From Clostridiales bacterium (lineage in GTDB: Bacteria > Bacillota > Clostridia > Christensenellales > Borkfalkiaceae): 64,000 nt of DNA. Position numbers and translations under genes: made by a program. Shown here piece after piece: positions 9,201 to 17,396 of this stretch. The stretch's first letter is position 1. Each line of letters begins with the position of its first letter. The stretch spans positions 62,001-126,000 of the forward strand of contig JAFLVN010000004.1 in assembly GCA_022508285.1 (NCBI GenBank), read 5' to 3'. The notes under the pieces were generated by a model, which was given only the letters and a program-made list of their open reading frames with translations, did no database searches and was not told the DNA's origin.

Positions 9201-9347
9201 TTCCCGGTCGGCTATATAAAGGCTTGCAAAATTATAGACTGGATGGAAAATATGAACTATATCACCCAGTCCGAGGGTTCCAAGCCGAGAAAGGTTTTAA
9301 TGACCAAAGATGAATTTACAAACACCTACGGAGAAGTAGATGATTGA
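6267..9347 (+). CDS. ftsK: DNA translocase FtsK/SpoIIIE
   Basis: 1026-residue septum-located DNA pump that clears the chromosome from the closing septum. The N-terminus has about four membrane segments between residues 20 and 175. A long, acidic, Q/E/S-rich low-complexity linker (about 180-530) follows. The motor comprises the DNA-binding alpha region ([10 protein letters not shown] onward), Walker A GTTGSGKS near 685-692, Walker B ILIVLDEF near 793-800, and [23 protein letters not shown]. The C-terminal winged-helix gamma domain (about 955-1020, [22 protein letters not shown]) reads polar DNA sites. The start is GTG with GGAG at spacing 8. The linker is much longer than in SpoIIIE of Bacillus. 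The last 8 bases overlap rimO. Confidence 0.96.
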   Translation: [1026 protein letters not shown]

Positions 9348-10674
9348 TTTTACTGAAAAAAAATTCGGTATCATCTCTCTCGGTTGCGACAAAAACAGGG
9401 TTGATACCGAAAAGCTTCTGTCAATAATCCGTGGCAGAGGCTGTGAAATAACCGATGATATCTCTGCCGCCAACGTAATAATCGTAAACACTTGCGCCTT
9501 TTTAAACGAATCCCGCAAGGAAGCTATTGAAACGGTGTTGGAGTGCTCCGCTTATAAGAGCGGTAATCTTGAAAAGCTTGTCGTATGCGGCTGTCTGCCG
9601 CAAAAGTATGCCGCAGAGACTTTCCCGGAGCTCGTTGAAGCAGACGTATTCCTCGGCGTGAACGATTACGGCAATTTCTTTTCCGCTCTCGAAAAATCTT
9701 ATAATGGCGAAAGGGTTAATTTCGTTGGCTCGGGGAATGGCGGATACCTTCCCGAAAGAGTTGTAACCACCCCTGCGCATTACGCATACTTGAAGATTGC
9801 AGACGGATGTAACAATCATTGTACTTATTGCCTTATCCCCAAGATACGAGGCGCATATAAAAGCTATCCTATGGAAGAGCTTATAAGCGAGGCGGAGGGG
9901 CTTGGCGAAGTTTCCGAACTGGTTTTGGTGGCGCAGGATATAACCCGCTACGGAATTGATTTGTACGGTCAGAAAAAATTAAAAGAAATTTTACAAAAGC
10001 TGACAGCTCTTGTCAACATTAATAGTGTAAGATTACTGTACTGTTATCCCGATATGCTTGACGACGAGCTGATTGCCGAAATACGTGACAATCCTAAAAT
10101 AGTCAAGTATCTCGATATTCCTCTGCAACACAGCGAGGACAGGATTTTAAAATTAATGAATCGCCCCAAAGGCAGAGCGGAATATCTTTCGTTGATAAAA
10201 AAATTGCGTAAGAACATCCCGGATATAGCAATCCGTTCAACCTTTATCGCCGGTTTTCCTTCGGAAACGGAAGAAGAATTTGAAGGGCTCTGTAACTTTT
10301 TGAGAGAGGCTGAGCTCGACAACTGCGGATTTTTCGCTTATTCCCGAGAGCCCGACACTGCGGCGTACAAGCTGAAAGGGCAGATAAATTATCCAGTGAA
10401 AAAGTCGAGAGTTAAAAAGCTTTATGAAGTGCAGAAAGAAATAAGCCGCAAAAAAATGAACGGCTTGATAGGCAAAAAGTTGCGTGTGCTTTGCGACGGT
10501 ATCGACTACGATAATAATTGTTTTGTCGGCAGAGCATATTTTCAAGCTCCCGATATAGACGGAAAGGTATATTTTAATGCGCACTCTGCCGCACAGGGCG
10601 AATATTTGGATATTTTAGTTGAGAGGACGGACGGATACGACCTTTTCGGACGAACAGAGGATTACAACTTATGA
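9340..10674 (+). CDS. rimO: Ribosomal protein uS12 methylthiotransferase RimO
   Basis: Radical-SAM enzyme that adds a methylthio group to an Asp of ribosomal protein S12. The N-terminal UPF0004 domain carries three Cys (SLGCDKNRVDTE, NTCAF, CGCLPQ). The radical-SAM core has GCNNHCTYCLIP (CxxxCxxC, near residue 155). A C-terminal TRAM-like region (about 380-440) follows. 444 residues, normal. RimO rather than MiaB is supported by 'SLGCDKNRVDTEKLL' and 'KIRGAYKS'; a separate MiaB is present at 28.7 kb. It overlaps ftsK by 8 bases and pgsA by 4 (ATGA). Confidence 0.94.
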   Translation: MIDFTEKKFGIISLGCDKNRVDTEKLLSIIRGRGCEITDDISAANVIIVNTCAFLNESRKEAIETVLECSAYKSGNLEKLVVCGCLPQKYAAETFPELVEADVFLGVNDYGNFFSALEKSYNGERVNFVGSGNGGYLPERVVTTPAHYAYLKIADGCNNHCTYCLIPKIRGAYKSYPMEELISEAEGLGEVSELVLVAQDITRYGIDLYGQKKLKEILQKLTALVNINSVRLLYCYPDMLDDELIAEIRDNPKIVKYLDIPLQHSEDRILKLMNRPKGRAEYLSLIKKLRKNIPDIAIRSTFIAGFPSETEEEFEGLCNFLREAELDNCGFFAYSREPDTAAYKLKGQINYPVKKSRVKKLYEVQKEISRKKMNGLIGKKLRVLCDGIDYDNNCFVGRAYFQAPDIDGKVYFNAHSAAQGEYLDILVERTDGYDLFGRTEDYNL

Positions 10675-11324
10675 GTGAAGAAAAAGAGAGCAGAGCGTAT
10701 AAATTTGCAAAAGGCAAGGGTGTAATGAATCTGCCAAACAAACTGACGATTAGCAGAATGGTGATGATACCTATATTTATCGCTCTATTTTACGTTCAGT
10801 TTACAGGGCACTATTTTGTGGCGCTTGCTGTATTTGCAATTGCATGCCTTACCGACCTTTTAGACGGCAAGATTGCAAGAAAATACAATCTTGTAACCAA
10901 TCTAGGAAAATTTCTCGATCCTATTGCCGATAAAGTGCTCGTGCTTTCGGCTCTCGTCGTGATGCTCACAAAACCCGAAATATTTACCGAGAATGCGAAT
11001 TTTGGCAACTGGGCGATAATAATTGCAGGCTGCGGCGTTGCGCTCATTCTCGCAAGAGAAATTATAGTAAGCGGCTTCAGAATGGTTGCGGCAAGCACGG
11101 GAATGGTAATCGCCGCAGATATCTTCGGCAAATACAAAACAACTGCGCAGGATATCGCAATCGTAATTTTGCTTATAGGTGCAGGCGTATGCGAGATTTG
11201 CGACCATATTGCCGGCACGATTATAAATTATATAGGGCTCGGGTTCTTTGCAATATCAGTTATTCTGACCGTAATTTCGGGAATAAATTACCTCGTTAAA
11301 AACAGAGAAGTTTTAAAAGCATGA
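10671..11324 (+). CDS. pgsA: CDP-diacylglycerol--glycerol-3-phosphate 3-phosphatidyltransferase
   Basis: Membrane enzyme making phosphatidylglycerol phosphate from CDP-diacylglycerol. The CDP-alcohol phosphatidyltransferase signature D-x2-DG-x2-AR-x8-G-x3-D-x3-D is complete (TDLLDGKIARKYNLV...GKFLDPIADK, residues about 61-85). There are about five membrane segments. The motif is preceded by NLPNKLTISRMVMIP, typical of PgsA. Residues 1-18 (MSEEKESRAYKFAKGKG) are an extra hydrophilic lead, so an internal ATG at codon 19 is an alternative start. It sits in the usual Firmicutes order rimO-pgsA-cinA-recA. Confidence 0.94.
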   Translation: MSEEKESRAYKFAKGKGVMNLPNKLTISRMVMIPIFIALFYVQFTGHYFVALAVFAIACLTDLLDGKIARKYNLVTNLGKFLDPIADKVLVLSALVVMLTKPEIFTENANFGNWAIIIAGCGVALILAREIIVSGFRMVAASTGMVIAADIFGKYKTTAQDIAIVILLIGAGVCEICDHIAGTIINYIGLGFFAISVILTVISGINYLVKNREVLKA

Positions 11325-12397
11325 GTAAGAAAAATTGCCTGCTTATATTCAGAAATAAAAAATTGAATAATTTCGACCGTGCGGAGTCAACAGCCGCAGA
11401 GTTTGCCTCAAACGGCATATATTTTGACAGGGTAGAATACTGCTCTTACGACGATTCGGAAGAAATTTCACGCAGCATAGCCGAGTGTAAGGGCAATTAT
11501 TTGAATTTGGTTTTGCTCTGTCCGCAGGTAATGTGCGACACTCTCAAAAACTACTGTGAAAAAATATTCGAAGGTCAGTTTGACAATTTCAACATTCTTT
11601 CCGCTCCCGAGTGCAATCTTTACGTTTTGTCATATGACGGGGAAAGCAGACTCAAAGATAGCGATGTAGCACAAATTCTCTCAAAAAAGAGCGGAATAAG
11701 CTGCGGACATTCCTATGTAAAGACAGTCGGAGTATCGCTTGACGAAATCAACAAAGTGATAGCTATGGCAAAGGAAGTCTGTTCTGAATGCGATTTTAAC
11801 GTCAGCGACAGCTTTTCAGACTGCACTATTGAAATCGTTTATCCCGAAAGTCTATCAAAATCGTCCTACGACAATGTTATAAGGATGGTAATAGGCGGAC
11901 TCAACGGGCATGTGTATGCGCTTGAAAATATCACGCTTGCTCAGAGGCTTTTTCAGCTATTAAAGTTGCGCCGAATGAAAATTTCGGTTGCCGAATCCTT
12001 TACGGGCGGCGGAATTGCAAAGCGGCTTGTTGAAGTTCCGGGGATAAGCGAAGTCTATTTAGAGGGGCTGAACACATATTCCAACGAATCGAAAATCAAG
12101 CGCCTCGGAGTAGACGAACTCATACTCAAGCAGTACGGCGCCGTGTCGGAGCAAACTGCATATCAGATGGCGGAAGGACTTCTGAAAACGGGCGACTGTG
12201 ATATCGCAATTTCCACCACCGGCATAGCCGGACCTAAGTCCGATTCAACTTCAAAACCCGTAGGGCTATTGTATATAGCCGTGGGCACACGTGAGTCGAT
12301 ATCCGTTTTTAAGTACGAATTAAACGGCGGCAGACAGAAAATTACCGAAACGGCGATAAATCTTGCGCTGTTTCACGCATTCAGAAAGATAAAATAA
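11321..12397 (+). CDS. cinA: CinA-like protein with intact C-terminal domain and eroded N-terminal domain
   Basis: The C-terminal half (residues about 205-355) is a clear CinA/NMN-deamidase domain: [58 protein letters not shown] and [10 protein letters not shown]. The N-terminal half (about 1-190) occupies the place of the MoaB-like/COG1058 pyrophosphatase domain. It lacks the family's opening 'GTELL.G...NTN' and GGxGPT-type motifs and looks degenerate. Total 358 residues against about 410 for full-length CinA. Inferred function: deamidation of nicotinamide mononucleotide in NAD salvage; the pyrophosphatase activity is probably lost. It lies directly before recA, overlaps pgsA by 4 bases and has no internal terminator. 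Confidence 0.86.
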   Translation: MSKKNCLLIFRNKKLNNFDRAESTAAEFASNGIYFDRVEYCSYDDSEEISRSIAECKGNYLNLVLLCPQVMCDTLKNYCEKIFEGQFDNFNILSAPECNLYVLSYDGESRLKDSDVAQILSKKSGISCGHSYVKTVGVSLDEINKVIAMAKEVCSECDFNVSDSFSDCTIEIVYPESLSKSSYDNVIRMVIGGLNGHVYALENITLAQRLFQLLKLRRMKISVAESFTGGGIAKRLVEVPGISEVYLEGLNTYSNESKIKRLGVDELILKQYGAVSEQTAYQMAEGLLKTGDCDIAISTTGIAGPKSDSTSKPVGLLYIAVGTRESISVFKYELNGGRQKITETAINLALFHAFRKIK

Positions 12398-12413
12398 TTT
12401 AGGAGAATATATA

Positions 12414-13421
12414 ATGAACGAAGAAAAACTCAAGGCTCTGAATTCCACGATTGCCATGATTGAAAAGCAGTACGGCAAAGGCTCGATAATGAAGCTCGGC
12501 GACACAAAAATAAATTCCGAGCTTGAGGTTATTCCCACGGGTTGTCTTTCGCTTGACTTAGCGTTGGGCGTCGGCGGTGTGCCCCGTGGAAGAATAGTTG
12601 AAATTTTCGGACCGGAATCCTCTGGTAAAACAACGGTTGCACTGCATATCATAGCCGAAACGCAGAAGATGGGCGGAGTTGCGGCGTTCATTGACGCCGA
12701 ACATGCGCTCGACGCTCAATACGCACATGCGCTCGGTGTTGATACCAATGAACTCTATCTTTCACAACCCGATACCGGTGAGCAGGCGCTCGATATCTGC
12801 GAATCGCTCGTCCGTTCGAGCGCAGTCGACGTTATAGTCGTTGACTCTGTTGCCGCATTGACACCTAAAGCCGAGATAGAGGGCGATATGGGCGATACGC
12901 ACGTAGGACTTCTTGCAAGACTTATGTCGCAGGCGCTCAGAAAGCTTACGGCAATCACAAACCGTTCAAAAACGTGCGTAATATTCATTAACCAGTTGCG
13001 TGAAAAGGTGGGTATTATGTTCGGTAACCCCGAAACCACCCCCGGCGGCAAGGCGCTCAAATATTTTGCGTCTCTCCGCCTTGATATAAGAAAGGCTGAT
13101 GCGCTCAAAGCGGAAGGCGAAATTGTGGGCAACCGTGCAAAGTGCAAGGTCGTTAAAAACAAGGTTGCGCCGCCCTTCAAGGTTGCCGAGTTCGATATTA
13201 TCTACGGCGAAGGCATCTCTCAGGAAGGCTGCCTTATAGACCTTGCGGTTGAGTACGGAATTTTCACCAAGAGCGGTTCATGGTTCAACTATAACGATGA
13301 AAAGATTGCTCAGGGCAGGGAGAAGCTTAGAGATCACTTAAAAGCCAACCCCGAGCTCAAAGCCGAAATCGATGCAAAGATAAGAGAGGCGCATAAGGCG
13401 ACTCTCACGAAAAAGGACTGA
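12414..13421 (+). CDS. recA: Recombinase RecA
   Basis: Strand-exchange ATPase and SOS coprotease. Complete core: [37 protein letters not shown], Walker [10 protein letters not shown] (residues about 66-74), Walker [13 protein letters not shown], and the L2 region ([23 protein letters not shown]). 335 residues with a short C-terminal tail. The RBS AGGAG is 8 bases before the ATG. A terminator follows immediately. Confidence 0.99.
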   Translation: MNEEKLKALNSTIAMIEKQYGKGSIMKLGDTKINSELEVIPTGCLSLDLALGVGGVPRGRIVEIFGPESSGKTTVALHIIAETQKMGGVAAFIDAEHALDAQYAHALGVDTNELYLSQPDTGEQALDICESLVRSSAVDVIVVDSVAALTPKAEIEGDMGDTHVGLLARLMSQALRKLTAITNRSKTCVIFINQLREKVGIMFGNPETTPGGKALKYFASLRLDIRKADALKAEGEIVGNRAKCKVVKNKVAPPFKVAEFDIIYGEGISQEGCLIDLAVEYGIFTKSGSWFNYNDEKIAQGREKLRDHLKANPELKAEIDAKIREAHKATLTKKD

Positions 13422-13454
13422 TTTTGTATAATAAGTTACTTAACTCAATTTTTT

Positions 13455-13481
13455 AAGGCGGCTATGCCGCCTTTTTTTTAT
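13455..13481 (+). terminator. Terminator after recA
   Basis: AAGGCGGC, loop TAT, GCCGCCTT followed by eight T. Confidence 0.9.
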
Positions 13482-13508
13482 AATATGGAAAGTATATGTT
13501 GTATTAAA

Positions 13509-13537
13509 TTGACTTTTATATTAATTGGTTGTACAAT
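13509..13537 (+). promoter_or_regulatory. Promoter of rny
   Basis: TTGACT, 17 bp, TACAAT. The transcript would carry a 5' UTR of about 60 nt ending in the AGGAGG of rny. Confidence 0.68.
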
Positions 13538-13605
13538 ATATACGGATATAAACTGCTCTAAGAAGAGTTACGTATATATTTAATTTTATTTATCAGGAGG
13601 CTAAA

Positions 13606-15222
13606 ATGAACTTATTAGCATTTGGCAGCCTGTTTCTTGCTGCTGACGGCTTAGTTATCGGCTTATCCGTAGGTCTTGCGGTTTTAGCCATTATCTTAGC
13701 TGTTGCAGGTTATTTTGTCGGTGGTATCTTAAAAAAGAAAGAAATCGACAAAAGATTAGGCGAAGTTGAAAACAGAGCTTCAAAAATGATTGAAGACGCT
13801 TCGCTTGAATGTAAGGCTTTGAAAAAAGAGGCATTGTTAGAGGCAAAGGAACAGGGACTGCAACTCAAAAACGAAATTGAGAGAGAGAACAGAGAAAAGA
13901 GAGTAGAACTTCAGAAGCAGGAACAGAGGCTTGTTCAGAAAGAGGACATACTCGACAAAAAGGAAGAATCACTTTTAAAACAGAACAACGCAATCGAACA
14001 GCAGAAGCGTGAACTTGCAAACCGCGAAGCTGAAATCAGCAAAACCCAGGAAAAGGTCAATCGTCAGCATCAACTCATGATTGAGGAGCTTGAAAAGGTT
14101 TCGCAGCTTACAAAGGATGAAGCTAAAAAACTTTTAACCGCAGAAATTCTCGATGAAACCCGCCACGACGTGGCGCTTCAGGTAAGGAATATCGAGCAGA
14201 CTGCAAAAGACGAGGCAACGAACGAAGCTAAGAAGATAATATCGCTTGCAATTCAACGTTGCGCTGCCGACCATGCGTCTGAAATTACCGTGTCGGTTGT
14301 GCCTCTGCCCAGCGACGACATGAAAGCAAGGCTTATCGGCAGAGAGGGCAGAAATATACGTGCGATTGAAAATGCCACGGGCATCGAGCTTATAATCGAC
14401 GATACTCCCGAAGTTGTTATTCTTTCGGGCTTCGACCCGGTTAGGCGTGAAATTGCAAGACTTTCGCTTGAAAAACTCATCTCCGACGGCAGAATCCATC
14501 CCGCAAGGATTGAGGAAACGGTTGAAAAGGTTAAAAAGGAGATGGAAACCGAAATCAAACAGGCGGGCGAAAGCGCAATGTTTGAAGTAGGAATTTTCGG
14601 ACTTCACCCCGAAATTATCAAGCTTATCGGCAGACTTAAATACAGGACAAGTTACGGTCAAAACGTATACAAGCACTCAATTGAAGTTGCACAGCTTGCA
14701 GGGCTCATGGCCCAGGAATTAGGTCTTGACGTAAACCTTGCAAAGCGTGCGGGACTTCTGCACGATATCGGCAAGGCTGTTGACCACGAGCAGGAGGGAA
14801 CGCACATTCAGCTCGGTGCAGACCTCGCAAAAAAATTCCGTGAGAGCAACAACGTTATAAATGCAATTGCCGCTCACCACGGCGACGTGGAGCCCAAAAC
14901 GGTTGAAGCTGTGCTTGTAGCTGCGGCTGACGCAATATCCGGTGCAAGGCCCGGCGCCAGAAGGGAGACCGGTACAAACTACGTTAAGAGGCTTGAAAAG
15001 CTTGAATCGCTTGCAAGCAGCTTTAACGGAGTTGACAAGAGCTACGCAATTCAGGCGGGCAGAGAGGTCCGTGTAATCGTCAAGCCCGAGCAGATTGACG
15101 ACGCACAGGCAACATTCCTTGCAAAGGATATTGCAAAGAAAATCGAGAGCGAGCTTGAATATCCCGGACAGATTAAGGTCAACGTTATAAGGGAATTCCG
15201 TGCAAGCGAATTTGCAAAATAA
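13606..15222 (+). CDS. rny: Ribonuclease Y
   Basis: Membrane-anchored endoribonuclease that initiates mRNA decay. The N-terminal transmembrane segment spans residues about 15-42. A long charged coiled coil (about 45-205) follows, then a KH domain with [23 protein letters not shown] (about 232-255). The HD domain has [23 protein letters not shown] (about 383-394) and AAHHGD. 538 residues, normal length. Strong AGGAGG Shine-Dalgarno. Monocistronic between promoter and terminator. Confidence 0.97.
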   Translation: MNLLAFGSLFLAADGLVIGLSVGLAVLAIILAVAGYFVGGILKKKEIDKRLGEVENRASKMIEDASLECKALKKEALLEAKEQGLQLKNEIERENREKRVELQKQEQRLVQKEDILDKKEESLLKQNNAIEQQKRELANREAEISKTQEKVNRQHQLMIEELEKVSQLTKDEAKKLLTAEILDETRHDVALQVRNIEQTAKDEATNEAKKIISLAIQRCAADHASEITVSVVPLPSDDMKARLIGREGRNIRAIENATGIELIIDDTPEVVILSGFDPVRREIARLSLEKLISDGRIHPARIEETVEKVKKEMETEIKQAGESAMFEVGIFGLHPEIIKLIGRLKYRTSYGQNVYKHSIEVAQLAGLMAQELGLDVNLAKRAGLLHDIGKAVDHEQEGTHIQLGADLAKKFRESNNVINAIAAHHGDVEPKTVEAVLVAAADAISGARPGARRETGTNYVKRLEKLESLASSFNGVDKSYAIQAGREVRVIVKPEQIDDAQATFLAKDIAKKIESELEYPGQIKVNVIREFRASEFAK

Positions 15223-15237
15223 TTAATCATAATAAAA

Positions 15238-15275
15238 GCGCCCGAGGCTTTTGCCTCGGGCGCAAATTTTAAAAT
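15238..15275 (+). terminator. Terminator after rny (possibly bidirectional)
   Basis: Perfect 11-bp GC-rich stem GCGCCCGAGGC / GCCTCGGGCGC with loop TTTT, flanked by AAAA and AAATTTT. It lies between convergent rny and the flavodoxin gene. Confidence 0.85.
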
Positions 15276-15280
15276 TAAAA

Positions 15281-15745
15281 TTAATTTTTTGTTGAGTTGT
15301 ACTTTTCAATCACACGCTCAATAAACGCCTTCGCCGCTTCTAAGTCAGCGGTATCGGGGTGTCCTTTGGCAATTCCGCCTACAAGCGCAAATATGAACCA
15401 CTTGCATAATCCCTTACAAGCAAACGAACCTAAAACGTGTTTGCAGTTCTCGTTCAGATAGGCAACAAGTTTTTCGTTGTATTTTTCATTACCGGTGCCG
15501 CTCGTAGAGAATATAAAGACGTTCTTTAAATCTTTAAGATTGTTTTCGATATGCTTTACAAGCTTTTTGCCGAACTTGCCCGCATAAATGCCGCTGCCGT
15601 AGCCGACGATATCGTAGTCGCCGACGTTAATGTGCTCCGCTTCGGCAACGTCAACAATAGTGAGATTAGCCGTTTCAGCCATAGCTTCGGCAATCTTCTT
15701 TGTGTTTTGGCGGTGCGTAGAATTTAAAATAACAAGAATTTTCAT
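15281..15745 (-). CDS. Flavodoxin-family protein
   Basis: 154-residue flavodoxin-like fold. It has an FMN phosphate-binding style N-terminus (LVILNSTHRQNTKKIAEAMAE), YGSGIYAGKFGKKL near residue 50-64 and FSTSGTGNEKYN near 82-93, the loops that hold the isoalloxazine ring. Probably a cytoplasmic single-electron carrier or a flavodoxin-like quinone/nitro reductase; the partner is unknown. Its start lies 2 bp after the stop of the PadR-family gene, so it should be regulated with it. Confidence 0.83.
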   Translation of the reverse strand: MKILVILNSTHRQNTKKIAEAMAETANLTIVDVAEAEHINVGDYDIVGYGSGIYAGKFGKKLVKHIENNLKDLKNVFIFSTSGTGNEKYNEKLVAYLNENCKHVLGSFACKGLCKWFIFALVGGIAKGHPDTADLEAAKAFIERVIEKYNSTKN

Positions 15746-15747
15746 AA

Positions 15748-17223
15748 TTATTTACTGAACAGATAAAAAAGTAATGCAAATAGAGGAATATTAAGTGCGA
15801 CCAAGCAGGGGATTACAATGTTTGCCAGTATGCTTCCTGCTGACGTCCAAATGGTATCTATAATAACAGAAGTTACGATAACTATTAAAATTAAAATAAT
15901 TGTAATAATTAAACAAGCGGAAAGGTAAATTTTTGTAGAAGGCCTGCGTGAACTCTTGCCGATATCGGTATAGCGCAGCACGCCGAAAATCAGAACCTCT
16001 GCAACTGCTAAAATAAATATAACAAAGGGATAAGCAAGAGAAACGCCTAGACTTTTTTGGAATATCAGGCACATTGCAAACTCAAAAAGCATTATTATGC
16101 CGATAATGAGTGCGCACTTGAACAATGTGCTTCCCCGGTTATACTTCTTTCTGCGTGTGCCTACCGTGTATTCGGAAGTTTCTACGTTGAGCCCGTCGCT
16201 TTTCGCTTTTGCCGTGGCGTCGTCGATTCTTATAGTTTCAACCACAACGGGGCGAGTTGCATGTGCAGACTCTTGCACGGGTGCGGGAGTTTCACGCACG
16301 GTATTAACAAAAAGATTATTAATGAGATTTCTGTAATCCCGCTCTGCCTCGGGACGGTTTACATAGAGCATTTTCTCTGCGTCTATGCTGTCGGCATAGG
16401 GCGTTACGGGAACTTCTTTTTTTTGCTCAACAGGTTCGGATATAAGGCGCAGATAATTTTCATGCAGAATTTTGCGTTCTTCCTCGCTCATAGAGGGAGC
16501 TTCAGCCGATTTTTGCTCAACAGCATGTTGTTCGGAAGTTCCTTCTGCCTCATTAGCAGACTGTTCAGCAACAGCCGTCTCAATCGGCTCGGAAGGTTTC
16601 TCAGTCGTATCTTCGGTGCTCCGCTCAACAGGCTCGGTTATTACAATCGGAGTAGCATCCCTGTGCTCAATTTCAACAACCTGCTCATCAGACGGTTCGT
16701 CATAATTTACGATGCGCCCTTCGTCGCTGTATTCACTGTCTTTAACGGTGCGTACACGGGAAGTTGAGCTTTTAAGAATTTTAAAATCAACGGGAGCGGG
16801 AGGGGGCTGGGTAAAATCGAAATTTCTGTCTGAAATGAGATTGTCGATTACCGTTCTCGAGTATTCCCATTCAGCCTGATTTCGCTCTGTTACTTCCCTG
16901 CCGCTGTCTGTCAGGGTGTAATATTTGCGCCTGCCGCCCTGCGAAACTTCGTCGGTTTTCCAGTAAGCGTTTATGTAGCCCTGATTTTCCAAACGCTTGA
17001 GTGCGCTGTATAACGTGGGTTGTTTTAACGAATACTGACCGTGGCTTTTAGATTCTATTTCTTCTATTATCTCGTAGCCGTATTTGTCGCGCTCGTAGAG
17101 GGTACGAAGAATTATGGTGTTTATATGCCCTCTTATAAGGTCGGCGCTGATACCGCTTTTCGATTCGGCGTCTGAAGACGAATCGTCGTCTTCACGCTCG
17201 GGATCTAATATTTCGTCTTCCAA
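15748..17223 (-). CDS. PadR-family transcriptional regulator with acidic linker and C-terminal membrane domain
   Basis: 491 residues. Residues about 28-130 are a PadR winged helix-turn-helix (INTIILRTLYERDKYGYEIIEEI, QPTLYSALKRLENQGYI, GGRRKYYTLTDSG). Residues about 135-370 form a low-complexity acidic, E/P/S-rich linker. Residues about 370-490 contain roughly four hydrophobic helices. Ordinary PadR proteins are 110-200 residues and soluble, so this is a membrane-tethered variant. The start is TTG at 17223, chosen because GGAGG lies 8 bases upstream and the PadR domain follows. It precedes the flavodoxin gene and has its own strong promoter. A motif that could be its operator lies at 17297-17317. 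Its signal is unknown. Confidence 0.8.
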   Translation of the reverse strand: MEDEILDPEREDDDSSSDAESKSGISADLIRGHINTIILRTLYERDKYGYEIIEEIESKSHGQYSLKQPTLYSALKRLENQGYINAYWKTDEVSQGGRRKYYTLTDSGREVTERNQAEWEYSRTVIDNLISDRNFDFTQPPPAPVDFKILKSSTSRVRTVKDSEYSDEGRIVNYDEPSDEQVVEIEHRDATPIVITEPVERSTEDTTEKPSEPIETAVAEQSANEAEGTSEQHAVEQKSAEAPSMSEEERKILHENYLRLISEPVEQKKEVPVTPYADSIDAEKMLYVNRPEAERDYRNLINNLFVNTVRETPAPVQESAHATRPVVVETIRIDDATAKAKSDGLNVETSEYTVGTRRKKYNRGSTLFKCALIIGIIMLFEFAMCLIFQKSLGVSLAYPFVIFILAVAEVLIFGVLRYTDIGKSSRRPSTKIYLSACLIITIILILIVIVTSVIIDTIWTSAGSILANIVIPCLVALNIPLFALLFYLFSK

Positions 17224-17248
17224 GAGTTTTTCCTCCGTAATTTGTTTT

Positions 17249-17278
17249 ATTATACCATAAACGTTGCATATATGTCAA
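17249..17278 (-). promoter_or_regulatory. Promoter of the padR-flavodoxin pair
   Basis: Minus-strand TTGACA, 18 bp, TATAAT, about 19 nt of leader before GGAGG and the TTG start. Confidence 0.75.
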
Positions 17279-17296
17279 TGTTTTGAAAAAATAAAA

Positions 17297-17317
17297 AGTA
17301 CTATGTCACACATAATT
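17297..17317 (+). promoter_or_regulatory. Dispersed motif copy A: ATGT-N3-ACAT dyad between divergent promoters
   Basis: AGTACTATGTCACACATAAT. It lies 18 bp upstream of the padR -35 and 22 bp upstream of the thioesterase -35. The core TATGT-CAC-ACATA is the exact reverse complement of TATGT-GTG-ACATA in copy B (35308). ATGT...ACAT half-sites resemble PadR-family operators, although the spacer here is 3 rather than the longer ones usually reported. Inferred to be an operator. Confidence 0.55.
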
Positions 17318-17339
17318 TGCCGTTTTTTCTTAAGTTTAA

Positions 17340-17368
17340 TGGACATTTTAGTTGAAAAGTGCTAAAAT
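17340..17368 (+). promoter_or_regulatory. Promoter of the acyl-ACP thioesterase gene
   Basis: TGGACA, 17 bp, TAAAAT, about 28 bp before the ATG. Confidence 0.55.
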
Positions 17369-17396
17369 ATTAAAAAAATAAATACAGGCAATTACT

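Noticed and set aside
16057-16767. Long plus-strand ORF (236 codons) opposite the PadR-family gene
   Set aside because: It is antisense to the low-complexity linker and membrane region, has no Shine-Dalgarno or recognisable domain, and its composition is a by-product of the opposite strand's codon bias.
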